Assembly (NCBI RefSeq): GCF_900114205.1
Contig: NZ_FOSH01000006.1
Location: forward strand, 62,001 to 126,000
Direction: 5' to 3'
DNA from: Methylophaga sulfidovorans
GTDB lineage: Bacteria > Pseudomonadota > Gammaproteobacteria > Nitrosococcales > Methylophagaceae
Length of the DNA: 64,000 bases
How positions within the stretch are numbered: position 1 is the first letter of the stretch; each line of letters starts with the position of its first letter. A program made the translations under genes and the position numbers. The notes under the pieces are model-generated. The model ran no database searches, had not been told where the DNA came from, and saw nothing but the letters and a program-made list of their open reading frames with translations. Shown one piece after another: positions 35,994-44,894 of this stretch.

Positions 35994-38081
35994 TCATCGG
36001 CCGATATTGGCCACTATTCTTATTTGTTTGTCATCCGGTATTTCGTTATAGGACAACACATTCAAACCGGGAATGGAGTGGCGAATAAAACGAGAAATCC
36101 AACTTCTCAAGCCTGCCTGAACTACCAGAATAGCGGAGTCACCCGTCATTTCTTGTCTTTGAGTAGCTTCCTGCAAGTTTTTGTGCATATTCTCCGCCAG
36201 TCCTGGTTCCAAGCTGGCACCACCTTCTCCCGATGCCTGTAAAGTTTTTAGCAATATCTGTTCCAGTTCTGGATCCAAGGTGATAATTGGCAGATCAGTA
36301 CGAGTGCCATTGATATGTTGAATAATGGAATGACTAAGCGCCATACGTGTTGCAGCTGTGATGGCTTCAGGATCAGGATTGCGACCTGCCTGTTCAGAAA
36401 TTGCTTCGGTAATGGTACGGATATCCCGGACAGGAATATTTTCTTCCAGCAGGTTTTGTAAGACTTTCTGTACCGTACCTAATGGCACAGTATCAGGTAC
36501 CAGCCCCTCAACCAGTTTAGGTGCAGATTTTCCAAGGTTATCAAGTAAGTGCTGGACTTCTTCACGACCCAGTAAATCATGGGCGTGGTTATTTAGAATC
36601 TTACTTAAATGGGTAGCAATAACCGTATCGACATCAACAACGGTATAACCTTGAGCTTGTGCATATTCTCGTTGGCCAGTTTCTATCCAGATAGCATCAA
36701 GGCCAAAAGCAGGGTCTTGTGTTTTGATGCCTTCAAGATCACCAAAGACCTGGCCTGGGTTGATAGCAAGCATTCTGTCCGGATGTACTTCAGCTTCGCC
36801 GAATGTCACCCCAAACAGCGTGATTTGATACGCTGTTGGCGCCAGATCGAGATTATCGCGGATATGAACAGGCGGGATTAAAAACCCCATTTCCTGAGAT
36901 ATTTTCTTACGTATACCCTTGATTCTATTCATTAATTGTCCACCCTGGTTTTTGTCTACCAGAGGGATGAGACGGTAGCCAACTTCCAGGCCAATAGGAT
37001 CAACCGGACTAAGATCATCCCAACTCAGTTCACGTTGTTCTCTAGCGGCTTCTGAAGTCGGTTGTTGAGCGGTGGCTAACTCAGTTTCTGTGGCAACTTT
37101 TTGACGCTGATGAATTATAAAGGCACTGGTGCCACCGATAGCAGCCAAAATCAGGAATGGGATGTTCGGCATACCAGGAATTACACCCATGCCACCAATA
37201 ATGATAGAAGTCACTGCTAGTGTTTTCGGATTGCTTAATAACTGACTGACAATCTGCTGCCCCATATCTTGTTCTTTGGTGGAGCGTGTAATCAGCAGGC
37301 CAGCAGCTGATGCCAGTAATAATGAAGGTAACTGAGCAACCAGACCATCACCGATAGTTAAGAGTGTGTAGTTCTGGGCTGCCTGAGAAAAACTTAAATC
37401 GTGTTGGGCAACGCCAATGATGAAACCGCCAATAATATTGATAAACAGGATTAAGATACCGGCGACAGCATCACCACGGACAAACTTACTGGCACCATCC
37501 ATGGAACCGTAAAAATCCGATTCCTGCATAATTTCTTCACGACGGCGACGCGCTTCATCCTGATCGATAAGACCAGCATTTAAATCAGCATCGATCGCCA
37601 TTTGCTTACCTGGCATGGAATCCAGAGTAAAACGAGCACTAACTTCTGCAATACGTGTGGCACCTTTGGTGACAACCACAAAGTTAATAATAACTAGGAT
37701 AGCGAATACAACAAAGCCGACCGCATAGTTACCGCCGATAACGAATTCACCAAACGCTTCAATAACGTTACCAGCCGCTGCTGCACCAGTATGGCCTTCA
37801 AGCAGAATGATACGAGTCGAGGCAACATTTAATGCTAAACGCAGCAGGGTGGCGATTAACAAAATACTGGGAAAGGCAGCAAAGTGCAGCGGTTTAAGCA
37901 TGTAAATGCTAGCGAGCACAATCACTAGTGATAGAGCGATATTAAAGGTAAATAGCATATCCAGCATAAATGCTGGTAAAGGAAGGATAACCATGGCCAG
38001 CAATGCCACCAATAGCATTGGCGTGGCTAATTGACCGTTTACAACTGATTTAAAACGGGCAGCCAGTACGTTGTTTTCCAT
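35994..38081 (-). CDS. flhA: Flagellar export apparatus protein FlhA
   Basis: Nonameric export-gate protein of the flagellar type III secretion system. The 695 residues have about eight N-terminal transmembrane helices (1-310), a cytoplasmic FHIPEP loop with ATRIAEVSARFTLDSMPGKQMAIDADLNAG near 140-170, and a large cytoplasmic ring domain (about 350-695) that receives chaperone-substrate complexes. It is 6 nt below flhB, as in most flagellar operons. Confidence 0.97.
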   Translation of the reverse strand: MENNVLAARFKSVVNGQLATPMLLVALLAMVILPLPAFMLDMLFTFNIALSLVIVLASIYMLKPLHFAAFPSILLIATLLRLALNVASTRIILLEGHTGAAAAGNVIEAFGEFVIGGNYAVGFVVFAILVIINFVVVTKGATRIAEVSARFTLDSMPGKQMAIDADLNAGLIDQDEARRRREEIMQESDFYGSMDGASKFVRGDAVAGILILFINIIGGFIIGVAQHDLSFSQAAQNYTLLTIGDGLVAQLPSLLLASAAGLLITRSTKEQDMGQQIVSQLLSNPKTLAVTSIIIGGMGVIPGMPNIPFLILAAIGGTSAFIIHQRQKVATETELATAQQPTSEAAREQRELSWDDLSPVDPIGLEVGYRLIPLVDKNQGGQLMNRIKGIRKKISQEMGFLIPPVHIRDNLDLAPTAYQITLFGVTFGEAEVHPDRMLAINPGQVFGDLEGIKTQDPAFGLDAIWIETGQREYAQAQGYTVVDVDTVIATHLSKILNNHAHDLLGREEVQHLLDNLGKSAPKLVEGLVPDTVPLGTVQKVLQNLLEENIPVRDIRTITEAISEQAGRNPDPEAITAATRMALSHSIIQHINGTRTDLPIITLDPELEQILLKTLQASGEGGASLEPGLAENMHKNLQEATQRQEMTGDSAILVVQAGLRSWISRFIRHSIPGLNVLSYNEIPDDKQIRIVANIGR

Positions 38082-38087
38082 GTAGCG

Positions 38088-39221
38088 TTAATCTCGTCTA
38101 AATTCTTCAGGTATTGGCAAATCTTCTGGATTCAAATGCGGTTTCTTGCCACCTTGTTTTCGGTAGCGACGCAATTGGAATACAAAAGCCAGTACCTGAG
38201 CTACTGCAATATATAGACCAGATGGAATTTCTTCGCCGATTTCAGTTGAATAATAAACAGCACGAGTCAGTGGTGGTGCCGCCAGAATAGGGACTTCATT
38301 ATGTTGTGCGACCAGTCGAATTTGTTGTGAAATTAAGTCTGCGCCTTTAGCGACAACAATAGGTGCGCCAGGACGAGCTTGATCATAGCGAAGAGCGACG
38401 GCGTAATGTGTCGGATTGGTAATAACAACATCTGCAGAAGGGATATCCTGCATCATTCGCTGCTGAGACATCTGAATCTGCATTCGTCTGATGCGGCCTT
38501 TCACTTCAGGATTACCATCAGTTTGTTTCATTTCATCTTTGACTTCCTGCTTGGTCATCCGCAGCTGACGGTTGTGATTCCACAACTGAAATGGCACGTC
38601 GATAAGGGCAATCAAAATCAAACTGGCTGTGATAGCAAGAAATACCCACAACGTTAAATAACCTAAATCTGTCATGGCAACGTTCACTTCCTGACTGCCA
38701 AGCGTCAATAATTGGTCACGTATTCCCCACAGAATTGCAGTCGATATAGCACCGATAAGAATAAATTTACCTAATGCTTTGCCAAGTTCAGCTAAACCCT
38801 GGGGGCCAAAGACACGTTTGAGACCTTTGATGGGATCCATTTTTTCTGGTTTAAATGCCATGGCCTGTGTGGAAAAATTCCAGCCACCTATCAATGCAGG
38901 CGCAGCTAACGCTGCAAGTACGGTTATAGCGAGGAACATGCCCAAATCAAAAGAAATGATTTCGATCATATGCATGAAATGATGCACCATTGCCATCGGA
39001 TCAAATATTTGTTTTTGGGTCAATGTAAAAGATTCATTCATGACTGCAGCCATGTCCGAAACCAGACTGCCACCCATAAAAAAGAGGGCGATGGCACTGG
39101 CAATCAGAACCATCACGGTAGTTAATTCTTTTGAGCGTGGAACCTGGCCTTTTTGGCGGGCGTCTTCTAAACGCTTGCCGGTAGGTTGTTCTGTTTTTTC
39201 TTGTCCGGTTTGCTCAGCCAT
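38088..39221 (-). CDS. flhB: Flagellar export switch protein FlhB
   Basis: Export-gate protein that autocleaves to change substrate from hook to filament. The 377 residues have a basic start (MAEQTGQEKTEQPTGKR), four helices, and a cytoplasmic domain with the autocleavage motif NPTH at 269-272, the same position as Salmonella FlhB. The C-terminal tail extends the usual length a little (RKQGGKKPHLNPEDLPIPEEFRRD). It overlaps fliR by 8 nt. Compare the free tail copy at 22.3 kb. Confidence 0.97.
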   Translation of the reverse strand: MAEQTGQEKTEQPTGKRLEDARQKGQVPRSKELTTVMVLIASAIALFFMGGSLVSDMAAVMNESFTLTQKQIFDPMAMVHHFMHMIEIISFDLGMFLAITVLAALAAPALIGGWNFSTQAMAFKPEKMDPIKGLKRVFGPQGLAELGKALGKFILIGAISTAILWGIRDQLLTLGSQEVNVAMTDLGYLTLWVFLAITASLILIALIDVPFQLWNHNRQLRMTKQEVKDEMKQTDGNPEVKGRIRRMQIQMSQQRMMQDIPSADVVITNPTHYAVALRYDQARPGAPIVVAKGADLISQQIRLVAQHNEVPILAAPPLTRAVYYSTEIGEEIPSGLYIAVAQVLAFVFQLRRYRKQGGKKPHLNPEDLPIPEEFRRD

Positions 39222-39999
39222 CCTGAACCACCATTACCCTTATCAGTTGTAATATGTGATCTGTCATTTCCAGTAAGTGATCAGCCACTAATGGCAGTGT
39301 TACAAACATAATGACAAACCCCATTACAATGGTCATCGGAAAACCGATAGAGAATGGACTGATTTGCGGTGCTGCACGCGATAAGATGCCAAACGCTAAA
39401 TTGACCATCATAATAGAACCTATCGCAGGTAAAGCAATAATGACGCCAGCAGCAAACATCCAGCTTGCCTGAGCAGCAATATCTCGTAGATCAGTAGGTG
39501 TTAAGCCACTTGCTGAAATCGGCATGGTGACAAAACTTTCTGATAACACCTTAATCAGAATCAAGTGGCCATCAACGGTGATAAAGAGCAGTGTGATAAA
39601 AATCAGATAAAACTGACTGATCACCGGCACGAGTACGCCGTTTTGCGGATCAACCATAGAGGCGAACCCCAGGCCCATCTGCATAGCAATAATTTGTCCA
39701 GCCACAATAAAAGCATTGAACAGCAACTGCAGCATAAAACCCATGCAGGCACCGATTAGAATTTGCTGAGCAATGATCAATAAACCTTCTACGCTCAGAG
39801 GTTCAACGCTGGGCATATTGACGGGGGTATTCGGTACCAGAATGATACTGATGGCTAAGGCGATGATGATACGGGTGCGTGTACTGAGAAAGTTACTACT
39901 GAAAATGGGGGCAACCATGACCATGGCTGCAATACGAATAAAGGGCCACATATAAAGCCCTAGAATACCGGTAATCTCAGCGGTGCTGATTTCCATCAT
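39214..39999 (-). CDS. fliR: Flagellar export protein FliR
   Basis: Core export-gate subunit, forming a helical complex with FliP and FliQ in the MS ring. The 261 residues contain six or so hydrophobic helices and the conserved SNFLSTRTRIIIALAISIILVPNTP region. The ATG overlaps the fliQ stop by one base (TAATG), suggesting coupled translation. Confidence 0.94.
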   Translation of the reverse strand: MMEISTAEITGILGLYMWPFIRIAAMVMVAPIFSSNFLSTRTRIIIALAISIILVPNTPVNMPSVEPLSVEGLLIIAQQILIGACMGFMLQLLFNAFIVAGQIIAMQMGLGFASMVDPQNGVLVPVISQFYLIFITLLFITVDGHLILIKVLSESFVTMPISASGLTPTDLRDIAAQASWMFAAGVIIALPAIGSIMMVNLAFGILSRAAPQISPFSIGFPMTIVMGFVIMFVTLPLVADHLLEMTDHILQLIRVMVVQDG

Positions 40000-40268
40000 T
40001 AACCGATAAGAAACGGTATTTCTTCATACAGACGGCGAGTGAAGCCCAGCACCATTTCCAGCATCCATGGTCCAGCCATCACCAGGACAAGTAAGGTGAT
40101 AAACAGTTTAGGAATAAAGCTCAGTGTTTGTTCATTAATTGAGGTCGCGGCCTGGAACATACTGACCAGCAGACCAATCAATAAGGCTGGTAATAAGATA
40201 GCAGCGATCAATATCGAGATGATCTGTAAGGTTTGCTGCATTATGGTGAGAACTGTTTCTGGCGTCAT
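39999..40268 (-). CDS. fliQ: Flagellar export protein FliQ
   Basis: Small two-helix export-gate subunit. The 89 residues, starting MTPETVLTIMQQTLQ at ATG 40268, are the exact usual length. Helices are at about 15-38 and 52-75 with the family segment NEQTLSFIPKLF between. An upstream in-frame start at 40316 would overlap fliP and adds atypical residues, so I discard it. fliP ends 2 nt upstream. Confidence 0.95.
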   Translation of the reverse strand: MTPETVLTIMQQTLQIISILIAAILLPALLIGLLVSMFQAATSINEQTLSFIPKLFITLLVLVMAGPWMLEMVLGFTRRLYEEIPFLIG

Positions 40269-40270
40269 AA

Positions 40271-41005
40271 TTACACGTAAAAGCTCGAAGCTAAAGTACC
40301 CATAAGTAGTGCCCATCCATCAATAAGTACAAATAACATTAATTTAAATGGCAACGAAATTAACATAGGGGAAAGCATCATCATCCCCATCGCCATCAAG
40401 ACACTGGCAACAACTAAATCAATAATCAGAAATGGAATAAAAATCAGAAAACCAATCTGAAATGCAGTTTTGAGTTCACTGGTGACAAACGATGGCAGTA
40501 ACAAACTGTAGGGAATATCCTGCGGTGTTTGCATTTCTTTATAACCGCCAATCGAAGCAAATAAAGCAATATCACTTTCCCTGGTCTGGGCGAGCATAAA
40601 CTCTTTAAAAGGTTGCCCGGTTCTTTCAATAGCTTGAGTGAATTCGATGTCACCATTCATATATGGCGTAATACCATCGTTATAGGCATGATTAAACACC
40701 GGATGCATGATAAAAATAGTCAGAAATAAGGCTAAGCCAATTAATACCTGATTGGATGGCGTTGATTGCACACCAATTGCCTGCCGCAATATGGCTAATA
40801 CAATAATAATCCGGGTAAAAGAGGTCATCATCATTAAAGCGGCGGGCAGTAATGTGAGTGCCGTCATCAACGCCAGAATTTGTAAGGTGACGCTATAGCT
40901 TTGGCCACCTTCGCCATCAGTAACCGTTACAGCTGGAATACCGGGAGCAGCGAGGCTGATTAGTGGAAATACCAGTAATAATATACTCAGTAACAGCCGA
41001 ATCAT
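40271..41005 (-). CDS. fliP: Flagellar export protein FliP
   Basis: Export-gate subunit; five FliPs surround the channel. The 244 residues begin with a cleavable signal peptide ([19 protein letters not shown]), as FliP does, then four helices and the [40 protein letters not shown] signature region (about 155-205). The ATG overlaps the fliO stop (ATGA). Confidence 0.96.
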   Translation of the reverse strand: MIRLLLSILLLVFPLISLAAPGIPAVTVTDGEGGQSYSVTLQILALMTALTLLPAALMMMTSFTRIIIVLAILRQAIGVQSTPSNQVLIGLALFLTIFIMHPVFNHAYNDGITPYMNGDIEFTQAIERTGQPFKEFMLAQTRESDIALFASIGGYKEMQTPQDIPYSLLLPSFVTSELKTAFQIGFLIFIPFLIIDLVVASVLMAMGMMMLSPMLISLPFKLMLFVLIDGWALLMGTLASSFYV

Positions 41006-41424
41006 GCGTCACCTCGTTGCATTAACTGGCGCAGTTTATTGGCAAATTCATTAGGTGATGAAGATTCGGTTTCTGTTAATGGTGTTTCCAGTTTGTGTAG
41101 GGTATTAATCTGTTGGGCTGTGACTCCCAGTAATAATTGTTCTTCACCAATTTGAACCAAAATAACTCGTTCTCTGGTGCCAAGCGGAATGCCTGCAATA
41201 ACCTTTAATTTACCGTTGGCGGCAGCGTGGAAATGATTTGTCCGTTTCAATAGCCATGCAACGGCGACAATACAGGCCAGAACCAGTAACAAACCAAATA
41301 AGGTTTGCAATAAATTAAGAGCCGACAATGGTGATTGATTCAGGCTATGAGTCGCGGACTCGGTTGCAGCATAGCTGGTTACTGAAAGGCTCAAGCCTAA
41401 TATGAGAAGCCAGAGTTTTTTCAT
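41002..41424 (-). CDS. fliO: Flagellar protein FliO
   Basis: Assembly factor that helps FliP oligomerise. The 140 residues show an N-terminal signal-like helix ([19 protein letters not shown]), a second helix at about 37-60 ([22 protein letters not shown]), then the FliO core ([30 protein letters not shown]). fliO is small and poorly conserved, but position between fliN and fliP makes the call firm. It shares a base with the fliN stop (TGATG). Confidence 0.92.
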   Translation of the reverse strand: MKKLWLLILGLSLSVTSYAATESATHSLNQSPLSALNLLQTLFGLLLVLACIVAVAWLLKRTNHFHAAANGKLKVIAGIPLGTRERVILVQIGEEQLLLGVTAQQINTLHKLETPLTETESSSPNEFANKLRQLMQRGDA

Positions 41425-41882
41425 CAGCGCAATTTCTTGATACGTTCTGATGTGCTGATAATATCCGTCAGACGAATACCAAACTTATCGTTAACTACAA
41501 CCACCTCACCATGGGCAATAAGTGTATCGTTGACAAGGACATCCATCGGTTCACCAGCCAGTCTGTCCAACTCAACCACTGACCCCTGGCTTAGCTGTAA
41601 AAGGTTACGAATACTGATTTTGGTACGACCAATTTCCATTGAGATAGTGACGGGGATATCCATCACCATATCCAGATCGACATCTGATTTTGGTCTTCCT
41701 TCATCATCAAGCTTGGCTACCGGGGCAGGATTAGCTGTTTGACTGGCTTCTGATTCAGCTTGCTCTTCTAATGCGGCTGCCCAGGGATCCTCTTCAGCCC
41801 CATCGGCATCACCTTGTTGTTCCAGTGCAGCCGCCCATTCGTCAGCCAATTCCTGATCTTGTGTTTGGGTGTCTTCACTCAT
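41424..41882 (-). CDS. fliN: Flagellar motor switch protein FliN
   Basis: C-ring component that handles motor switching and export cargo. The 152 residues have an acidic, disordered N-terminus with two similar DEWAAALEQQ/DPWAAALEEQ blocks, then the SpoA domain (about 70-150; ISMEIGRTKISIRNLLQLSQGSVVELDRLAGEPMD). The duplicated WAAALE motif is characteristic of this FliN group. It overlaps fliM by 4 nt. Confidence 0.96.
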   Translation of the reverse strand: MSEDTQTQDQELADEWAAALEQQGDADGAEEDPWAAALEEQAESEASQTANPAPVAKLDDEGRPKSDVDLDMVMDIPVTISMEIGRTKISIRNLLQLSQGSVVELDRLAGEPMDVLVNDTLIAHGEVVVVNDKFGIRLTDIISTSERIKKLR

Positions 41883-42901
41883 AATTTTTTACCTTTTTTC
41901 AGGTGGATTGTTGAACTTGTATCGTGAGGATGTTCAATAATTTCCATAATTTTTAATGCTGTTTTTTCATGATGTTCACCGTATGTGGCACGAAACATCG
42001 GAATGTCTTCTACCATGGTAGTGACTTGTTTTGGCATATCAATAGGGATGATATCGCCTGGTTTCAATTTCAGTATCTGTCCAAGTGATAACTTGGCTTG
42101 AGCTAAGTTTGCCCAAAGCTCTACATCTGCCATCATAATTTCTTCACGCATGGATTTTTCCCAGCGTCCATCATCCATGCTGCGATCACTTTGTAAGCCG
42201 GTATCCAGCAACTCACGAATAGGTTCGAGCATAGAATAGGGGAAGGTAATGTGTATATCGCCACTGCCTCCGTCTAAATCGACATGGAAGGTGGAGATAA
42301 CCACGACTTCACTTGGACTGACAATATTGGCAAATTGTGGATTCACTTCGTGGTTAACAAATTCGAATTCCACGGGCATAACAGGCGACCAGGCCTCAGT
42401 CAGATCTTTGAAGCACAGATTGAGCACCATATTGATGACACGCAGCTCCGTTGAGGTGAACTCTCTTCCTTCAATACGTGCTTGAAAACGACCGTCGCCA
42501 CCAAAGAAATTATCTAAAAACGTAAAGACCAGCTTGGGCTCAAACACTACCAAGCCTGTGCCTCTGAGCGGATGCAGATGAATTAAGTTTAAGCTGGTCG
42601 GAACAAATAACGTATGTATGTATTCCGAGAACTTCATGACTTGTACACCCCCCACTGAGATTTCAGCAGAGCGGCGCAGCATATTAAACAGACTGATTCT
42701 TAAATAACGACCAAAACGCTCATTAATCATTTCCAGCGTTGGCATCCGGCCACGAATGATGCGTTCTTCATTGCCGAAGTCGTATGGTCGGGTGCCTACA
42801 TTGGCATTATTGTCTGCTGAATCAGTTTCAAGATCGCCATCGCCCAAGCCATTTAGCAGCGCATCTACTTCATCTTGTGAAAGGATGTCATGAACAGCCA
42901 T
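41879..42901 (-). CDS. fliM: Flagellar motor switch protein FliM
   Basis: C-ring protein that receives CheY-P and sets rotation direction. The 340 residues start with the CheY-binding peptide ILSQDEVDALLNGL (6-19), followed by a middle CheC-like domain (about 50-230) and a C-terminal SpoA domain (about 250-330). Start ATG is 2 nt downstream of the fliL stop. The N-terminal helix resembles the CheA linker motifs and CheZ tail in this window. Confidence 0.97.
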   Translation of the reverse strand: MAVHDILSQDEVDALLNGLGDGDLETDSADNNANVGTRPYDFGNEERIIRGRMPTLEMINERFGRYLRISLFNMLRRSAEISVGGVQVMKFSEYIHTLFVPTSLNLIHLHPLRGTGLVVFEPKLVFTFLDNFFGGDGRFQARIEGREFTSTELRVINMVLNLCFKDLTEAWSPVMPVEFEFVNHEVNPQFANIVSPSEVVVISTFHVDLDGGSGDIHITFPYSMLEPIRELLDTGLQSDRSMDDGRWEKSMREEIMMADVELWANLAQAKLSLGQILKLKPGDIIPIDMPKQVTTMVEDIPMFRATYGEHHEKTALKIMEIIEHPHDTSSTIHLKKGKKL

Positions 42902-42903
42902 AG

Positions 42904-43398
42904 TTATTGCATTATGAAGCTAGTAAAGTAAACGGCTTCCAATTGTCCATCAACGGAAGATTCATTTTTCAAGATTTCATTTATTGTGTTTAAAGAAGCT
43001 TGTTGTAAAGCTTTTGTACCTTCAACAGTCTGTAGTTCGTCATAATTTTGACTAAAGAACAGCATATTCAGCTCATGTTGAATCGCTGGCAGATTAAGTG
43101 TCACCGCATCAATCACATCCTGAGAGCGGGCTTTAACCTTGAGTTTAATCTGCATGTATTTCACTTCGCCTTTGCTTTGCTCAGAGAAATTTACAATGAA
43201 GGGCTCTTCAATAGCGTAATAAATAGGCGGTTGTTTGACCTCAACTTTGGCTTCCTCAGTTTCATCACTTCCGCTCATCATAAAAAAGGCTGCTACACCA
43301 CCGCCAATCAGCACTAATGCAGCTATGATAATAATCAGCAGTTTTTTCTTACCGCCTTTGCCTTCAGTAATTTCAATGTCTTCGCGTTCTTCAGCCAT
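42904..43398 (-). CDS. fliL: Flagellar basal body protein FliL
   Basis: Stator-associated inner-membrane protein. The 164 residues have a short charged cytoplasmic head, one non-cleaved helix (KKLLIIIIAALVLIGGGVAAFFMM, about 17-40), and a periplasmic domain ending EAVYFTSFIMQ, which is typical. It lies directly above fliM, its usual place. A second, shorter FliL-like gene lies 50 nt upstream in the transcript. Confidence 0.95.
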   Translation of the reverse strand: MAEEREDIEITEGKGGKKKLLIIIIAALVLIGGGVAAFFMMSGSDETEEAKVEVKQPPIYYAIEEPFIVNFSEQSKGEVKYMQIKLKVKARSQDVIDAVTLNLPAIQHELNMLFFSQNYDELQTVEGTKALQQASLNTINEILKNESSVDGQLEAVYFTSFIMQ

Positions 43399-43448
43399 AG
43401 TATTGTCATTCCATTTTGATAGTTTAATCTAAGCAAAGAGCGTGCCGC

Positions 43449-43859
43449 TTATTGGATAATAAAGCTCGTAAAATAGACTTTTTTAATGTCACTGTTGCCT
43501 GTTTCTTCTTCCAGCACTTTTTGTACACGCTCGGTTGCAAGGGAATCTAATTTTTCTCTGCCTTGTAGTGTTGTCACTGATTCGTATGTCTGTTGTGAAA
43601 ATAATGTTCTCAGCTCATCTTGAATCATGGGTAGGTTGAGTACTGCACTATCCATCGCTTCCTGGCTGGTGGTCATTAAAGCGACTTTGATTTGCAGATA
43701 ACGTGCGCGCTTCTGACTCTGATTAACAAAGTTAATCGTAAAGGGCTCTTCAATTTTGTAATAAACAGGTGGCGTTTTCTCGCTTTCATCAGCAGCATAG
43801 ATTGGTGTCACTAATAGATACATTAATAAGACGGTGATTAGCGACAGCGACTTCTTCAT
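43449..43859 (-). CDS. FliL paralogue with a cleavable signal peptide
   Basis: A 136-residue homologue of the neighbouring FliL. Both read PP(V/I)YY(K/A)IEEPF(T/I)(I/V)NF and end VYFTSFI(I/M)Q. Here the helix is replaced by a signal peptide (MKKSLSLITVLLMYLLVTPIYA) with an A-x-A-like cleavage site, so the mature protein should be periplasmic or soluble. It is the first gene of the leftward run and diverges from psd across 83 bp. A FliL-family periplasmic partner of the stator is plausible. It may be a tandem duplicate. Confidence 0.88.
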   Translation of the reverse strand: MKKSLSLITVLLMYLLVTPIYAADESEKTPPVYYKIEEPFTINFVNQSQKRARYLQIKVALMTTSQEAMDSAVLNLPMIQDELRTLFSQQTYESVTTLQGREKLDSLATERVQKVLEEETGNSDIKKVYFTSFIIQ

Positions 43860-43942
43860 TGCTTGTTATACTCCATGATTTATTTCGATAAAGGTTTACA
43901 CAGAATTATGACAAGCTTGGGCAATTGGTTAAAGAGGCAAGC

Positions 43943-44833
43943 ATGAGTAAAACGCAAAAACACCAACCACCTTCTTGGTTCAGCAAACTATCTGATATGG
44001 TTTTGACGCTACCACAATATGTGATTCCACAGCATACCTTATCCGTCATCATGCATGCGCTGACTCGTAGCAAAGTAACATGGTTTAAGAATGCTTTTAT
44101 TCGTTTTATTACCTGGAAGTTTGACGTTAATCTGAGTGAAGCAGCGGTGTCTGAACGTGATTTTTACCCAAGCTTCAATGCTTTCTTTACTCGTGAACTC
44201 CGCCAAGGCATTCGTCCGGTTGCCGCTGGTAAAGACGTTGTGGTATCACCCGTCGATGGTGCCGTGAGTCAAATAGGCCCCATTATTGATCAGACTATTG
44301 TTCAGGCTAAGGGTAGAAGTTACAGCGTTGAAGAATTATTGGGTGGAGATAAAGTGTTAGCTCAGCGCTATGACAATGGACAGTTTGCTACTATTTATTT
44401 GTCGCCCCGAGACTATCATCGTATCCACATGCCGGTAGCAGGAAAGCTAAAGTCAATGCGCTACGTGCCTGGCAAGCTATTTTCGGTTAACCCTCGAACT
44501 GCAAGAGCGGTACCCAGATTATTTGCTCGTAATGAACGTGTTATTTGTGTGTTTGATACTGAATTTGGCGAAGTTGTATTGGTCTTAGTTGGAGCTATTT
44601 TTGTTGGCAGTATGGAAACGGTATGGGAAGGTCAGATAACACCTCCCTATGGCAAAACAATACAAGATTGGACTTATGAAGGTGATGAAGCGCTGTCATT
44701 TGAAAAAGGTCAGGAAATGGGTCGATTCAATATGGGCTCGACAGTAGTGATGTTATTACCTGCTGGTATGAAGTCATTTAATCAAGAATGGCAGCCAGAG
44801 AAAAAAATTCAACTGGGACAGGCGATGAATTAA
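43943..44833 (+). CDS. psd: Phosphatidylserine decarboxylase
   Basis: Forms phosphatidylethanolamine at the inner membrane. The 296-residue proenzyme self-cleaves between G265 and S266 in FNMGSTVVML; the serine becomes the pyruvoyl group. The upstream substrate-site motif SPVDGAVSQIG near 97 and YLSPRDYHRIHMP near 150 are intact. ATG 43943 has AAAGAGG upstream; an earlier TTG start at 43925 is disfavoured. The terminator shared with zwf follows. Confidence 0.96.
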   Translation: MSKTQKHQPPSWFSKLSDMVLTLPQYVIPQHTLSVIMHALTRSKVTWFKNAFIRFITWKFDVNLSEAAVSERDFYPSFNAFFTRELRQGIRPVAAGKDVVVSPVDGAVSQIGPIIDQTIVQAKGRSYSVEELLGGDKVLAQRYDNGQFATIYLSPRDYHRIHMPVAGKLKSMRYVPGKLFSVNPRTARAVPRLFARNERVICVFDTEFGEVVLVLVGAIFVGSMETVWEGQITPPYGKTIQDWTYEGDEALSFEKGQEMGRFNMGSTVVMLLPAGMKSFNQEWQPEKKIQLGQAMN

Positions 44834-44852
44834 GTTTGTTTGCAGATGAAAT

Positions 44853-44881
44853 AAAAAAGCCGGCTTAAAGCCGGCTTTTTT
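44853..44881. terminator. Bidirectional terminator between psd and zwf
   Basis: AAAAAAGCCGGC and GCCGGCTTTTTT flank a 5-nt TTAAA loop, giving a 12-bp stem with A-rich start and T-rich end. The symmetry lets it end both psd (20 nt after its stop) and the convergent zwf (14 nt after its stop). A textbook intrinsic terminator on both strands. Confidence 0.93.
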
Positions 44882-44894
44882 GTTGTACAACAGA

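Noticed and set aside
43860-43942. Flagellar-class promoter before the fliL paralogue
   Set aside because: TTGTCA with a poor -10 at 17 nt is weak, and no sigma-54 TGGCAC/TTGC or sigma-28 pair was found.
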